64,000 nt of DNA from Adineta steineri (GCA_905250115.1 CAJNOI010000094.1:277375-341374); one strand, 5' to 3'. Positions 1-11,148 are shown, numbered from the stretch's first letter. Program-made: numbers and translations. The notes: generated by a model not told the origin, from the letters alone.

Positions 1-51
1 AAGAAATGAATTATTTCATTTAAAGTAAATTCATCAATATATATTATTTAG

Positions 52-321
52 AATCATGTTTTAATAGATTACAATAGATCGTTACCTTTATATATCAATA
101 GTAACGGTTCTTTTACATTTCATTATGCTGTATGGCCTTATATTTGTCTATTTACGATTGTTGCTGTAGTTTGGCTTTCGCTCTATCTTTCAACAATATA
201 TGCACGTCGACATCTTGCAAAACATGGACGATATCGATTATCTTCAATTTGTCAAACACAAGATAGTACTATGGGTGGTGAATATGAAACTTCACGAGTA
301 TTATCAACGATACAAGTCTAA
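52..321 (+). CDS. C-terminal exon of a membrane protein (5' part outside window)
   Basis: A splice acceptor (TTATTTAG) ends at 51 and is followed by an open frame to TAA at 319-321. The encoded 89-residue end starts with a short polar stretch (an Asn-Gly-Ser site sits just before the membrane segment). It continues with one strongly hydrophobic segment (Y-A-V-W-P-Y-I-C-L-F onward, about 22 residues), then a basic stop-transfer motif (ARRHLAKHGRYR) and a Ser/Thr-rich tail. This fits a type I membrane protein or the last helix of a multi-pass protein with a cytoplasmic tail. The family cannot be named from one exon. The preceding intron probably begins before the window, because the only GT in the first 51 bases would give an intron of 27 bases. 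Confidence 0.6.
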   Translation, partial: NHVLIDYNRSLPLYINSNGSFTFHYAVWPYICLFTIVAVVWLSLYLSTIYARRHLAKHGRYRLSSICQTQDSTMGGEYETSRVLSTIQV

Positions 322-605
322 TATTGTTAAAACATTCTATAGTGATCTTATGTTTGAATTATAGCACAAATGAAGGAGAAAAGGACAGTTGACACTCGAT
401 GACAGCATATTAATAATTATAATATAAACAATTTCATGCGTATACACTAATGTCTTCTTTTTTTTCCATGATGATTTCTACATACTCTTCTTGCTCCTTG
501 TATGATAATATTATAAAGAATATAAGCGCAAAATAAATATAGATACATAAATAATATATAATGATATTTTTATTGTAGATAAAAAATATGAAATATTTAC
601 TTTAC
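322..605. other. 3' flank and possible terminal exon of the minus-strand gene
   Basis: This AT-rich stretch separates two genes that converge. It probably holds the 3' UTR of the membrane-protein gene. On the minus strand, pyrimidine-rich sequence followed by AAG near 510-520 could be the acceptor of a short final exon for the ankyrin-like gene, giving a tail of only 5-15 residues. The exact splice cannot be decided here. Confidence 0.3.
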
Positions 606-787
606 CTGAGAAATGTTTTCATAGCAAAACGACTTGCATAGTGCACAAATGTATCTCCATCTTCGTTCAATACATGATTAGGATCAATATGACGTCGAAT
701 ATCCGAACGTGAACGATAGACTTGTAAAACTTGCATTTCATCACCTCGTAATATAGATCGTTTTAGTGTTGATTTACTTGAACCCAT
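606..787 (-). CDS. First exon of a small ankyrin-like protein
   Basis: The ATG at 787-785 opens 60 codons beginning MGSSKSTLKRSILRGDE and ending at a GTAAAG donor (604-605 on the plus strand). The residues D-P-N-H-V-L-N-E-D-G-D-T-F-V-H-Y-A match the start of an ankyrin repeat (G-x-T-x-V-H-x-A). The MGSS start could be N-myristoylated. The remainder must lie at lower coordinates, where only a very short downstream exon is possible before the next gene's 3' end, so the protein may be a truncated ankyrin fragment. An upstream TTG-initiated extension was rejected in favour of the ATG. The gene is head-to-head with COMMD2, with 249 bases between start codons, so a shared promoter is likely. Confidence 0.45.
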
Positions 788-1036
788 ACTTTTTATTAAC
801 AAAAATCAACTCAATGTAATTATTCAGAAGAATAAATAATGAACTACTCCAGTGACGTACTATAAGGATTTAGACATCAGGAAGAAAATAAAATATGATA
901 AACAGAACACAAAATAAATACGAGGATTGGCTAAGTTGTTTTTCTAGTTTCCATAGAAGAGGTCGCCACTAGATATTTAGTGAATCATTCGTCAAATTCT
1001 TATCATGATTGTTTATTGTTTCATTTTTCAGAACAA

Positions 1037-1965
1037 ATGTCAACAACATCACCACTCTTACTGCTCGATGATGAGCGTAAAGCTCAATTGGATTTATTAA
1101 ACAAGATCGATGAATCTGGTAAGAATTTTTACATATGTTATATCATATTCATCAATCACAAGAAATCAAATACTATCATATATAAATTGAAATTTTGATC
1201 TATTTTAGCTGCTGTTGAAATTTGTAAAGCTGCTTTGGGTTATCTATCGACAGGATTAAATACAAAATTAATCACTACTGCAGCTAGTAAGTTATTTTAT
1301 TTTTTGTATAACTAATAAATTTTTATTCAAATCTCTTTAGATAATCTTCAATTAGACGTTGAAACTGTTCGAACAACAATCGATAGTCTTTTATGGTTAT
1401 ATACAGAATGTGCTAAAACTAAAGTACATATATTTAATATCTCACTTATTATATTATTTTACTAACTCATATATTTTCATGACAAGAGATTAATCATTTA
1501 AAACTGAAAGTATAATTTCTTCTTATTTAGATTTTACCTGAGACACTCGATGAATCATTAAAATTACTTGGTTATAAGACACAAATTCGACAAGCTTTTA
1601 TTGAATGTTATACATCACAAGCTAGTCAATTACAAACAATACTTGCTACTGATCTTGCTCTTTCATTACCTCATTATAAAAATTTAAATTGGCGATTTGA
1701 TGTTCAAGTATGTTTCATTTAAACTAGCTGAATTATTTCTTATTCAATAATTTAGATTGCTACAAGAAGTATGCGTAGTAGAAAACAATTTGATCCATTT
1801 TTTATTCTTAAATTAACATTAATCAATGGTACTAATGGTAAAGAACAAGTTCATTTATTAGAAATTGATCCATTAACACTTGTACACATTGTTGAACAAC
1901 TTGAATTGGCTATGAATGAATCAAGAAGTAATCATGCTCGACGAATTATGCAAACATTCCGATAA
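1037..1965 (+). CDS. COMMD2: COMM domain-containing protein 2
   Basis: Five exons (1037-1118, 1209-1286, 1341-1423, 1531-1707, 1756-1965) join in phase to 209 codons plus stop, close to the roughly 199 residues of vertebrate COMMD2. The N-terminal half is the helical HN domain. The C-terminal half is the COMM domain, recognised by LNWRFDVQIATRSMR, which matches the family pattern NLEWRLDVQLASRSLR almost residue for residue, and by the final helix HIVEQLELAMNESRSNHARR. COMMD proteins form the hetero-decameric Commander ring, which works with the CCC/retriever complex in endosomal recycling and also touches NF-kB and cullin regulation. The ATG at 1037 was chosen because the in-frame ATG at 980 is followed by unrelated sequence. 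Introns are 45-107 bases, typical of bdelloids. Confidence 0.9.
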
Positions 1966-2492
1966 TGATTAATTTATACTTTTATTAACCTGTGATAATT
2001 ATGATAGTGCAATAGACTTTTTTTCTTTTTTTAATGTAATTTTTTAAGAACTGTAACATCCATTATATACAGATAGAAAATAAACATAGTTGATCATACA
2101 AAACAATTCTTTTATCTTGTTCATTAAAAGAGTATATAAGCAACATTGTTTATTTGATTATATACGTGTAGAAGTTTGCTGTAGGTAAAAAAAACACTTT
2201 AAGAACTATTAACACTCAATGTATATATTCATGTTCCACTTATTTATGCACTCAGGTTATGATAAATATTCATAAATAAGATTACGATCAAATTTTTTTC
2301 GTGATATAAAAAATTCAAAATGAAATTTAAGATTTTCCTTTGTTATTGAACTTTATTCTAAAAGAGGCGTTCTTTTTTCAAAAGACAAGTATTCATTTTC
2401 CGATGTAATTCTATTCTCAGTAAATCTTAATCGTTTATAAACAATCAATACAAATAATATATATTCGAAATTCTTCTCATATTATCCCTGAT
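1966..2492 (+). other. Intergenic AT-rich sequence
   Basis: This holds the 3' UTR of COMMD2 (an AATAAA-like A/T-rich stretch near 2080-2095, AAAATAAACA) and the upstream region of the 7TM receptor. I see no further gene or repeat. Confidence 0.5.
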
Positions 2493-3776
2493 ATGAGGAA
2501 AAGTCTCATCTTTCTATCTGCAATGCATACACGAAGTCCTTCTCATTTAAATACATATTCTTCAACAAAAAAACATAATTCATTACATTCAAACAAAAAT
2601 ATGAATACCACAACCACCACCACAGCATTAGCTAAAACATCGAATTTTAGTATTAAACCCCATTATATATTATTGGATATGTTTTTAATCAGTTCAATAT
2701 TTCTTGGTTTTATTTTTTGCATTTCATTTATATGCATATCAGTTGGTTATCGATCTTGTCGATCAGTTTTAACATTACTTTCAGCAAATTCATGTATAGC
2801 TGGTCTTATTTTTAATGGTGTACAATTAATTAATGCATTATTATTATTTCGCGATGATATACATCTGTCAACATCAAATTATAGTCAATTTTGTGAAGTT
2901 CGTAATTATCTTATGCATGTTTCGGGTAGTCTTCTTTACTATTCATATTGTGTTCAATCAATATCACGGTTATTTTTTGTTGTCTTCTATAGACATAAAT
3001 TTCTTTTAACTTATCATATACATTTTGTTCTTATTGCAATTCAATGGACACTTGGTTTAATATTACCAGTATCAATGCTTACATCTGGTCATAGACAATA
3101 TCAAACAGATACAAGTCAATGTTTTATAACAATTAAAAATGTTTCACAAACATTATATGGTAAGAAAAAAAAGGGAAAAGAATTTATTAATATAAACTAT
3201 TTTTTACTTAAGGTATGATTTCAATGTTTGTTTTACCAATGACAATTATTTCAATATGTTATACACATATTATTTGTTTCGTACGAGCTGCTGTTCGACG
3301 TGCTAGAAAAACAAATGCATTGCCAATACGAAAATTTAATCTTGTTCGTGATCAGGGTTAGAATTTCTCTTCTCTTCTAGTTTTATTATATTGAAAAAAA
3401 AATTATTTTTCTACTAAGGTGCAATTCATATTAAACATCGATTTTCAAGTACAAAAGATATCAAAGTATTTCGACATATAATTATATTAATTACTGTACT
3501 TTGTATTGGTATGAAAAAAAAAAATTTTTTTAAAAAAATCAAATATTCTTTTTCTTTTCTAAATATATAGGTGGTTTTCCTTATTCAATGTTAATGGTAT
3601 TGAATACACAAAGTATTGCTCCATTTTCTATCTATCGTCTCTGTATAACAGTCTTCTCATTGAGTGTAACAGTTGACATGGGTGCAATATTTTTTTTCAA
3701 CAAAAATGTTCGTACAATATTTTTCAATTGTTTTCAAGGACAATCAAATCGTATCGGTTCACTTAATCGTGGTTAA
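2493..3776 (+). CDS. Divergent rhodopsin-like 7TM receptor
   Basis: Four exons (2493-3159, 3213-3356, 3419-3508, 3571-3776), all spliced in phase 1, give 368 residues. Seven hydrophobic segments follow a 60-residue Ser/Thr/Asn-rich N-terminus. TM1 is around LLDMFLISSIFLGFIF, TM2 around SVLTLLSANSCIAGLIF, and TM3 follows a conserved Cys in FCEVRNYLMHV. A second Cys lies in extracellular loop 2 (DTSQCFI), so the usual loop disulfide is possible. TM6 carries IGGFPYSML. The E/DRY triplet after TM3 is replaced by SRLFF, and TM7 lacks NPxxY. That places it among divergent class A receptors, possibly a peptide or chemosensory receptor. The ligand cannot be inferred. The third intron contains a long A/T run. 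It sits tail-to-tail with the hydrolase gene, only 94 bases apart. Confidence 0.75.
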
Positions 3777-3794
3777 AATAGAAAAACAAAATAA

Positions 3795-3844
3795 ACAAAT
3801 ATATATATATATATATATATAACTATATATATACACACACACAA
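3795..3844. repeat. AT/AC microsatellite between convergent genes
   Basis: A run of TA dinucleotides followed by CA dinucleotides and A-runs fills the short gap between the receptor stop and the hydrolase stop. Confidence 0.7.
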
Positions 3845-3870
3845 ACAAAAAAAAAACAAAAATAAACTGT

Positions 3871-5355
3871 TCATGATATCCATTGACACACATGTTCCCA
3901 ACTTTCTTTGTCATGCATATAACCACCATGAGAAAGATTGGGTGCCCAATAATAATCAATGTTATTTTCGATTAAATAATCTTTTACTAAATGTACATTG
4001 ACAATACAGTCTTGTCCAGATAATAATACATATGTAGGTAGACGTTTATTTGACTGTGAAGGTATTTGTTCAATAAATAAATTATTTTGTGTCCACCAAA
4101 AATGACGACTGATCACATAAGATATACCTAATTCACGGCAAACAAAATAGTACATATAGAGATGACCTAATTTGTATGGAATACGGTAAACAAAATTATA
4201 GATAACATAAGGTTCAAATAGTGCAAAACATATTGGATCAATAAAAATTAAACGTGATATAATTTGTGGGCGTTTTTGAACGATCCATGATAAACAAGCT
4301 GTACCATAACTATACAAAAGAAAAGAGAATTAGAAAAATTCTATTAAAACAAGAACTAACCTATGTCCAATAAAAATTGCTTTTTTTATTTTATAATAAT
4401 CAAAAATTAAGTCAATTGATTCAATTGTTTCAGACATATTCGGAATATCTTTCAATGATGGGTAACGCATACAAATACATCGCATTGATATAAAAATAAT
4501 ACGATGAGATCGAGAAAATTGTTTATGCATACGTGAAATAAATGGTTGATACATTAAAAGACCAGCACCAATTCCATGAAAAAAAATTATTGGTTCCTTC
4601 TCATCTTCTACATTCATTGTATTATCATGATATGTCCAAAATGATAAATGACCTTTTTTAACATATTGATAACCTCGTAAACAAAAAATAATTCTTGCAA
4701 GAATATCACTCAATAATGTATCAGTAACAGCATAAAAAATAAATGGACGAAAAATAATACGAACAGGATCAAGAACATGTTTCATATAAGAAATTTTATC
4801 ATTTATTTTATTTGGAGGAATTGTTAACTGATGATCAGTTTCAATTTTGTCAATAAGTGAATTGATTTCTTCATATTCAGTTTCATTTAATTCTTGAAAT
4901 GTTTTTGAATAAAAAGCAAATGCTAACCAATCAATTATACTTTTACGATCAATATGTTCAAATGGACAATCTATAAACCATTTACTGAATGTATTTCGAA
5001 GATTTTTCATATTTGATAATACAGTAGCAACAATGTGATTACGTTCAGCTGGTGATATATAAGGTGTTGGAAGTTTACGCTGAATTATGGAATATAAATA
5101 TGCTTGATAAATAAGAAAAATGACTTCAATCGATGACCATATAGTTAATAATGCACTTAAATATGGTGATGTTATTGGAATAATAGTAATATCCAAGAAA
5201 AGAATTTGTATTAACCAAATAATCGATAATGGTATGACTGATGATATAAAGGCAATGAGTAGAAACGAGCCTACAGCAAGAAAACGATTTGAACGATAGA
5301 TTTCTAATAAACCACTGATTAGAGATCGTTGAACAAAAGGAATATCTTTTACCAT
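3871..5355 (-). CDS. Membrane-anchored alpha/beta hydrolase
   Basis: Two exons (5355-4361 and 4309-3871) join across a 51-base intron to give 477 residues. Two N-terminal transmembrane segments (about residues 25-55 and 60-95) precede a helical region and an alpha/beta hydrolase fold. The oxyanion motif is FFHGIGAG. The nucleophile elbow GHSYG is created exactly at the splice junction (CAT AG|T TAT GGT). The probable acid is the Asp in SGQDCIVN and the base is the His in LSHGGYMH. The layout resembles membrane-tethered serine hydrolases, such as fungal-type AB-hydrolase proteins or lipid esterases. Substrate is unknown. Reconstruction of the catalytic serine by splicing is good support for the exon model. 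Confidence 0.8.
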
Positions 5356-6841
5356 GATGTAAACTGTTTATTGTATCTGACAAAAAAAAAGAAAGAAAAA
5401 GTTGTAATGCTTCACATATATATATATATATATCAATATTGGACTTTGATTTACAATGTACTACATGTAGACACGTGTTCTCTTCTGGTTCGTTATTTAT
5501 ATAAATCTATGGTAAGAAGTACATTCTTTATTAGTCATCGCCAAGGGTGAACAGTATAACAGATGATATGTAAGAAAGAAAAAGAAAAATAATAAGTATT
5601 CAAAGAACATTAGATACTACAAAATATTTTGAAATAGATAGAATATAATGGTTTAATAAAGATTTAAGAAGTACTATATTTATATCACTTTTATAAAATA
5701 ATACTATCGACTGCTAATAATCCCATATTATAATATTCACTGTATGTCTGTGTCTGGTCTAGTAAAGCATGAGTATAAGCGGTTAAGAATAAGAATATAA
5801 TAGTATAACAATGCAGAGATATGAAGGATTATAGTATATCGGGATACTGTTATAATATGCATCTACATATATAAAGTGACTTTTTGATTGTTTATTATCG
5901 AGTCAAGGTCAAAACAGAGATATGAAAATGTACTTGAAAGAAAAGCAGCCGTGCAGTATTCACGGGCTCTCGCTGGTTGAGTACATATTATTTAAGTCCT
6001 TTTCATTATATATTCTCTTTGTCATAAAACGTCTATTCTGATGAATAATATAGTTTTCATATTTAATTTTTCTCAGTATAAATCGAAAATAGAATCTATA
6101 ATTATTTTTCTAATTACATCTTAATAAAATATTGTTCAATTATGATATGTAATAAAAGAAAAGAACTAAAGTGAGACAAACTATTCATGATATTCGAGAA
6201 AATTTAGAAGTATGATTGATTTCAATAGTATTAATCTATTCTATTAATATATTTCAAAATACAAAAAAAAAAAAAAACGAGAACAAATTCATTAGTCATT
6301 CATTTGCTTTATTCACACATATATGTATATATATATATATATCAGACAAATACATCTGTGACGATCACACAAGAATAATTCGAAACATTATCATCACTCA
6401 TATGAAAATTTTCACTAATTTTCTATAGTCAATTAATACAATTTTTCTAAGTTAAAAAAAAAGAAGCGAGACAGACACACACATTCACAGAGTAGAAGTT
6501 CTAAACGCTAAGTCAATTATTGTTTTTTTCTTTGTTTTCACATACACACACACACACAATCAAATATTAGTACCAAAATGTACGAAATATCTGACTTATT
6601 ATTGCACATATACAAGAGAAAAAAATCAACAGAAGAAAAATAATAACAAACAATAACATCGAAATAAGAGAGTAAACAAAAAAAAATGTCAAAAATACAA
6701 TATTTGACTATATCATTGCTGTTTTTTTTATTATCTAACATTTGAAAACAAAAAGAGAGAGAATCATTTTCTGTATTCATCTAATATATAAAAAAAAAAG
6801 ATTTAATAATCTTTCATCTCTCTTTCATTTGAAGATTTAAC
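5356..6841. other. Intergenic region without recognised gene
   Basis: AT-rich sequence containing TA and CA microsatellites (around 5414-5435, 6316-6345, 6541-6558). The hydrolase promoter must lie at its left end and the 3' UTR of the cyclin at its right end. Short reading frames here lack protein-like composition. Confidence 0.5.
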
Positions 6842-8423
6842 TTATTTTGGTAAACGTGTAAGTGCTATTTGAACATACGCACTTTTACAACAACTATGTT
6901 GTGCTATTGAAAACATATTACTTTGAGAGAATTTCTTTTGTACACTTTTTAATTTTGTTGTATCTTGTCCAATAAGTAATTGTCCTAATTGTTCGATACC
7001 TTGACGAAGTTGTTCATATGTATAACCAGTATGATATAACATAAATTTACTTGGCCATAAATGTTCAATTAATAATGGAATTGATGTTGAAGATGTAATA
7101 CGTTTGTATGTAAGTAAATATCGTGAAAGAAATGAAGCACATGCTGATATATATGATGGAAGTATATGAGAACATGTATGATCAATAAATGTTAAATCAA
7201 GAAGATATTTTCCTAATGTATGTTCAAGATCAGTTGCTTGAATTATTTTTGAATAACGACGAAGATAATTTATTGATAATGGACGACCAAGATCATATGA
7301 TAATGTTGATATAATACGTCGTTCCATTTCTTTCATATCTTCTTTTGAATATGCATTATCAGATACATAAACAAAATCATTCATACCAGGAATTGTCATT
7401 TCTTCATACTTACAAGCTAATAATAATGCTAAAAAAGAAAAGAAGAAATGATAACTATGCATAAATTGGAATACATTCAATTGATTGGTTATTTAGCAGA
7501 CGATATTTTGGCCAGTGAAAGATTGATATTAGTTGTTTTCTTGCAGTCAAACTCACAATAGCCTATCACCTATTTGTAAAAATTCTGATTCAACTGCTAT
7601 AGATTTAGGTCAACAGTGTTATGCCTATCAAAATATTTCATTTGATTCATACCAGCCGATCCAATAAGTTGTAATTCATGTTTTGATACATCCACTACTT
7701 GTAAATAACGATCAATAAAATTAATTGCCATATGAAATGTATCTGAAAGAAGTTTAAATCGATCATGTACTTGATAGAGCCAATCAATAAGTACAGCACG
7801 ATTCTGAGGCGAAGCTGTACCTGAAAAATAAAAATTTTCATCAGATTAAAAATAATTTATTTTTCTCTACCTTCACGACGATTAAGTAAAAAATTTTGTC
7901 GTATAGGTGTATGATGTTCCAATTCTCTCCAATATTTACAAATATCAACAACAAATTCAGAAACAGTTGTTATATTATAGAGATCACCACTATCGCAATC
8001 AAATTCAGCTGGCGTTTCAGTTATATATTCGTCTTCATCATCATCATCCAAAATAATTTCTTCTATTTGATTATCCTCATCTGTTATTGTTATCGATGGT
8101 GGTGGCGCTGGTGGTAGTATATTAACAATTGATTTTGATTCAATTATTGTTGCTATTGAACTATGTTGTTGAATTATTTTCGGTTTCGAAATAATAGGTT
8201 TATTCGATAACGTCATGTTGCCAACTTCGCCAAGAATACCACGCATTGTTCCTTTATTACTATTGATATTCATTGATGATTGTTGTGCTTTAGATATATG
8301 TTTGAATATTAGATTTTTGATTGTAGAATTTTCATCATTTTCATTGTTTGATGATGAAGGTATATTATTTGAATTCGTAATTTTGGCATGATGCGACCGA
8401 AGAAAAGCTGAATGATGGCTCAT
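6842..8423 (-). CDS. CCNB: G2/mitotic-specific cyclin B
   Basis: Three exons (8423-7871, 7820-7653, 7428-6842) join to 435 residues. The N-terminus holds a destruction box, RGILGEVGN (residues 61-69), matching the R-x-x-L-x-x-x-x-N signal read by the anaphase-promoting complex. After an acidic linker (LDDDDEDEY) comes cyclin box 1 with RAVLIDWLYQVHDRFKL, the cyclin B form of the Cdk-binding MRAIL helix, and LLLACKYEE. Cyclin box 2 follows (about residues 290-410). It would activate Cdk1 at entry to mitosis and be destroyed at anaphase. The ATG at 8423 was preferred to an upstream in-frame TTG. I cannot tell B1/B2 from B3 with certainty, but the D-box and box spacing favour B1/B2. The middle intron (7429-7652) is longer than usual. 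Confidence 0.88.
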
Positions 8424-9049
8424 AATAGTGGTGTTCAACTGTAGATGATTTTATTGATGAAATGAGTCTAGAAAATTGAGAAAAATGTACTTAATAAAAA
8501 TAAACACACCCACACACACGAATTCTTAACGGACGATTGTGAATAGACTGATCGCGAGAAAAACGATGTAGGGAAAGACACACATATTTGAGAAGAAAGG
8601 ATTGATAAAGAAGTGGAATTATTGGTTAAGAAAAATACAGACAGTAGCGACAATTACTTTTCTTTCTATAGACATCATGGACTATTGTTTAAGGACATAA
8701 ATTCTTCAAATACGAAAAGGAAAATTATAATTATAAATCAAAACTAGATATTGTCAATTATTATTAATAAAAAAAAATATGATGATAACAATCATTCCAA
8801 TTTAGTTTAAGAAAATCGAGTCATTTTTTCTATCATACTCCAAAGTGTTATCTAGTATTCATCTTGTGCAATTATGATATTTTCTATTTTTTTTTCTTGT
8901 ATGAATATTCATTTGATGAAAATATGTTGGCGTATACGAATTTTATTACTTCATGATTTATCTTTATATATTTACTGATAACGTCGGTATGATTTTATCT
9001 TTCAAACACATGAAAGACTTTCTTTTTTCTGTCACATGTAAAAGAACAT
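8424..9049. promoter_or_regulatory. Intergenic region between divergent genes
   Basis: Cyclin B and the small MGC-start gene are transcribed away from each other, so this 626-base AT-rich stretch must hold both promoters. I see no recognisable element apart from A/T runs. Confidence 0.35.
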
Positions 9050-9337
9050 ATGGGTTGTACAAATTCAACAAAAAACAAAGAAACGGAAGTTGCCGGACAT
9101 AAACTTAATGGAAGTGGATTTAAAAATTTATGTCATGCATCATCTGAATTTGAAGTATCGGATTCAGAAAACGAAGATGAAATTCTTTCAACAAAGACAA
9201 TCAATAATAATAATAAACCAAGTTTGACAAAGAAAGTTGATGAACTTTCTAGTGGATTGCCTACAACTACCAATAATTCAGCAACAGCAATGAGTAGTGC
9301 TTTACTAGACAATCGTCTTCAACAAACATGTGTTTAA
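9050..9337 (+). CDS. Small MGC-start acylated protein, unknown function
   Basis: A single-exon frame of 95 residues opens with MGCTNSTKNK. Gly2-Cys3 followed by small polar residues is a typical signal for N-myristoylation plus palmitoylation, which would tether the protein to the plasma membrane. The rest is hydrophilic and probably disordered: an acidic stretch SEFEVSDSENEDEI, an Asn run, and a Ser/Thr-rich end. No domain is recognised. The composition is unlike a random frame (strong charged and polar bias, clean ATG context, poly-A-like sites after the stop), which supports a real gene. The family is not known to me. Confidence 0.55.
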   Translation: MGCTNSTKNKETEVAGHKLNGSGFKNLCHASSEFEVSDSENEDEILSTKTINNNNKPSLTKKVDELSSGLPTTTNNSATAMSSALLDNRLQQTCV

Positions 9338-9701
9338 TATTCTGTTTTTATTTAGTCAAATATAGTTTATTTGATTTTAAGAAATAAATATATATTATTA
9401 TTATTCATTGTCAATTTAATTCTGATGCAACTGTTACCCAAGTTAATATTTTAGTGACAATTATTATAGATAAAGATTTTCTCAGTATCTAATAAGAAAC
9501 ATGTTGAAGAGACATCTTTCAATATATTATTAGGTACTTTATCTTGTCAATGATGTACAAAAAAGAAGTTTCTTCGTCTTAGAATTTTCTATAATGACGT
9601 CAGTATCTTTTGGTTGACTTCTGTCATCATGTACCTATCATTTCTATAAATATATAGCAAAGAGAACGTTAGGAATAAAGTATCAAACTTTCGTTACTAA
9701 T

Positions 9702-10351
9702 ATGAATGGTAATATCATACTAAAACTATTTATCAATTTAGCTATCAGCTCAATCGTAATCGGTCATTTTGTTCAAGAAAACAATGTTGATGATTCGTTT
9801 ATTTCTGTAGTTAAATTTGATACTGATGTAATATATTATTCTTATCATATTCATGTTTATTTTCTACAAAAAAATACTCTACAACGAAATGAAGCACTAT
9901 TATTACGAAAACGATTTCTTTCGGAATTTAATGTTACTATTTGTCCTAATCATTGTGATACTTGGTGTCCTCAAATTTGCCACTGGGATTTCAATAGATC
10001 GCCTACTGGGTAGGATACTATTTATATCATCATAATTATATTTAATAGATAATTTAGACCACATCCTATTGGTTCATGGGGTGTTTACATACCACTTGAA
10101 CAATTTATTCGAACTGTTTCATTTATTTCAATGTATCATGGTAATTTATCTGTTCTAATACATCCAAATTCTGGTCACCCGAAAATTGACCATCTTCTCA
10201 ATGCATTTTGGATCAAATCTATCGTATCACTTAGAAGTAATTTATTGTTTTCAATTTCATATAACAAATAAATTTTTTTTCTATTCAAATAGAAAACCAA
10301 TTGAGTGACAATGCACCACCTCCATCATCATCCTATCGAATTTTGAATTAA
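9702..10351 (+). CDS. Secreted DOPA 4,5-dioxygenase family protein
   Basis: Three exons (9702-10009, 10058-10236, 10293-10351) give 181 residues. The family pattern is clear: YHIHVYF (His49, His51), GPHPIGSW (His105) assembled across the first splice junction, and LIHPNSGH with a later D-H (His138, His148). These histidines are the expected metal ligands of the DOPA_dioxygen fold, which opens the DOPA ring to betalain or muscaflavin precursors in fungi and bacteria. Residues 1-22 form a likely signal peptide (IILKLFINLAISSIVIG), so the enzyme is probably secreted or luminal. Odd points are an insert with four cysteines spaced every four residues (Cys81, 85, 89, 93) and a Pro/Ser tail. The family is mainly bacterial and fungal, so foreign origin followed by intron gain is possible. 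Activity on DOPA is inferred only. Confidence 0.8.
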
Positions 10352-10395
10352 ATATATTTTCATGTTCTTTTTTTTCTGTCTTCTTATTTGTATTG

Positions 10396-10406
10396 AAATA
10401 AAACAG
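10396..10406 (+). promoter_or_regulatory. AATAAA next to a splice-acceptor-like site between closely spaced genes
   Basis: The sequence GAAATAAAACAG combines a polyadenylation hexamer with a pyrimidine-rich tract upstream (10366-10390) and an AG acceptor at 10405-10406. It lies between the dioxygenase stop (10351) and the calmodulin-like start (10473). This is the arrangement expected where a polycistronic transcript is cleaved and the downstream cistron receives a spliced leader. Spliced-leader trans-splicing is established in bdelloids. Its use here is inference. Confidence 0.4.
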
Positions 10407-10472
10407 AAACCTTCTTACAAATAATTGAATCTCTTGTATTTCAACGAACAAAATTCAGCAAAGAAAGACAAT

Positions 10473-11148
10473 ATGGTAACTTGCATTTTTGATATATAAA
10501 ATAATAATTTCTATATATTATTTAGACTGAAACATTAAGTGAACAACAATTATTGGGTATATCATAATTATCTTTTTTTATTTGTTACAAAAGTTGTCTT
10601 CTTTTCTTAATATAAGATCTTCGTCAAGCGTTTTCATCGGTTGATTATGATAATGATGGATTGGTCTATACAAAAGATATTCGAAAGATTTTTACATATT
10701 TCGATGAAAGTCTTAAAACATTTATTATTGAAGAAGATGAATTAAAAAATTTAATTGATGGAATTGTTCTTGATAGTTAGTTTTTAGATTTCTTTCTTTT
10801 TGTAAATAATTAATATTAGTAAATTAGATCATGATCAAATAACATTTACTCAATTTTTAACACTTCTTTCATATAAATTCAATGTAAATGATACTATTGA
10901 AGAATTACAAGAAGCATTTCGTATGTTTGATCGTACAGATAGTGGTTTTATAACGTAATTATATTTTGAAAATTTTTATTTTGAAAAATCTTTTTTTTCA
11001 TAGTATTGATGATCTCTGGCATGGAATGCAAAATCTCGGTGAAAATTTAACAAAACATGAAATTGAAGAAATGATGCAAGAAGCTGATCGAGACCAAGAT
11101 GGAAAAATAAATTTTGCTGAATTTACTGAAATAATTCGATATAAATAA
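10473..11148 (+). CDS. Calmodulin-like EF-hand protein
   Basis: Five exons (10473-10475, 10526-10556, 10617-10775, 10828-10954, 11004-11148) give 154 residues. The first intron lies immediately after the start codon, the same position as in classical calmodulin genes, and exon 2 begins TETLSEQQL. EF-hand 1 (DYDNDGLVYTKD), EF-hand 3 (DRTDSGFITIDD) and EF-hand 4 (DRDQDGKINFAEF) look able to bind calcium, though hand 3 has a Thr/Ser variation. EF-hand 2 (LDNHDQITFTQF) is degenerate. It is a divergent calmodulin or troponin-C-like sensor, not calmodulin itself. Only 121 bases separate its ATG from the preceding stop, which suggests co-transcription with the dioxygenase gene. Confidence 0.82.
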
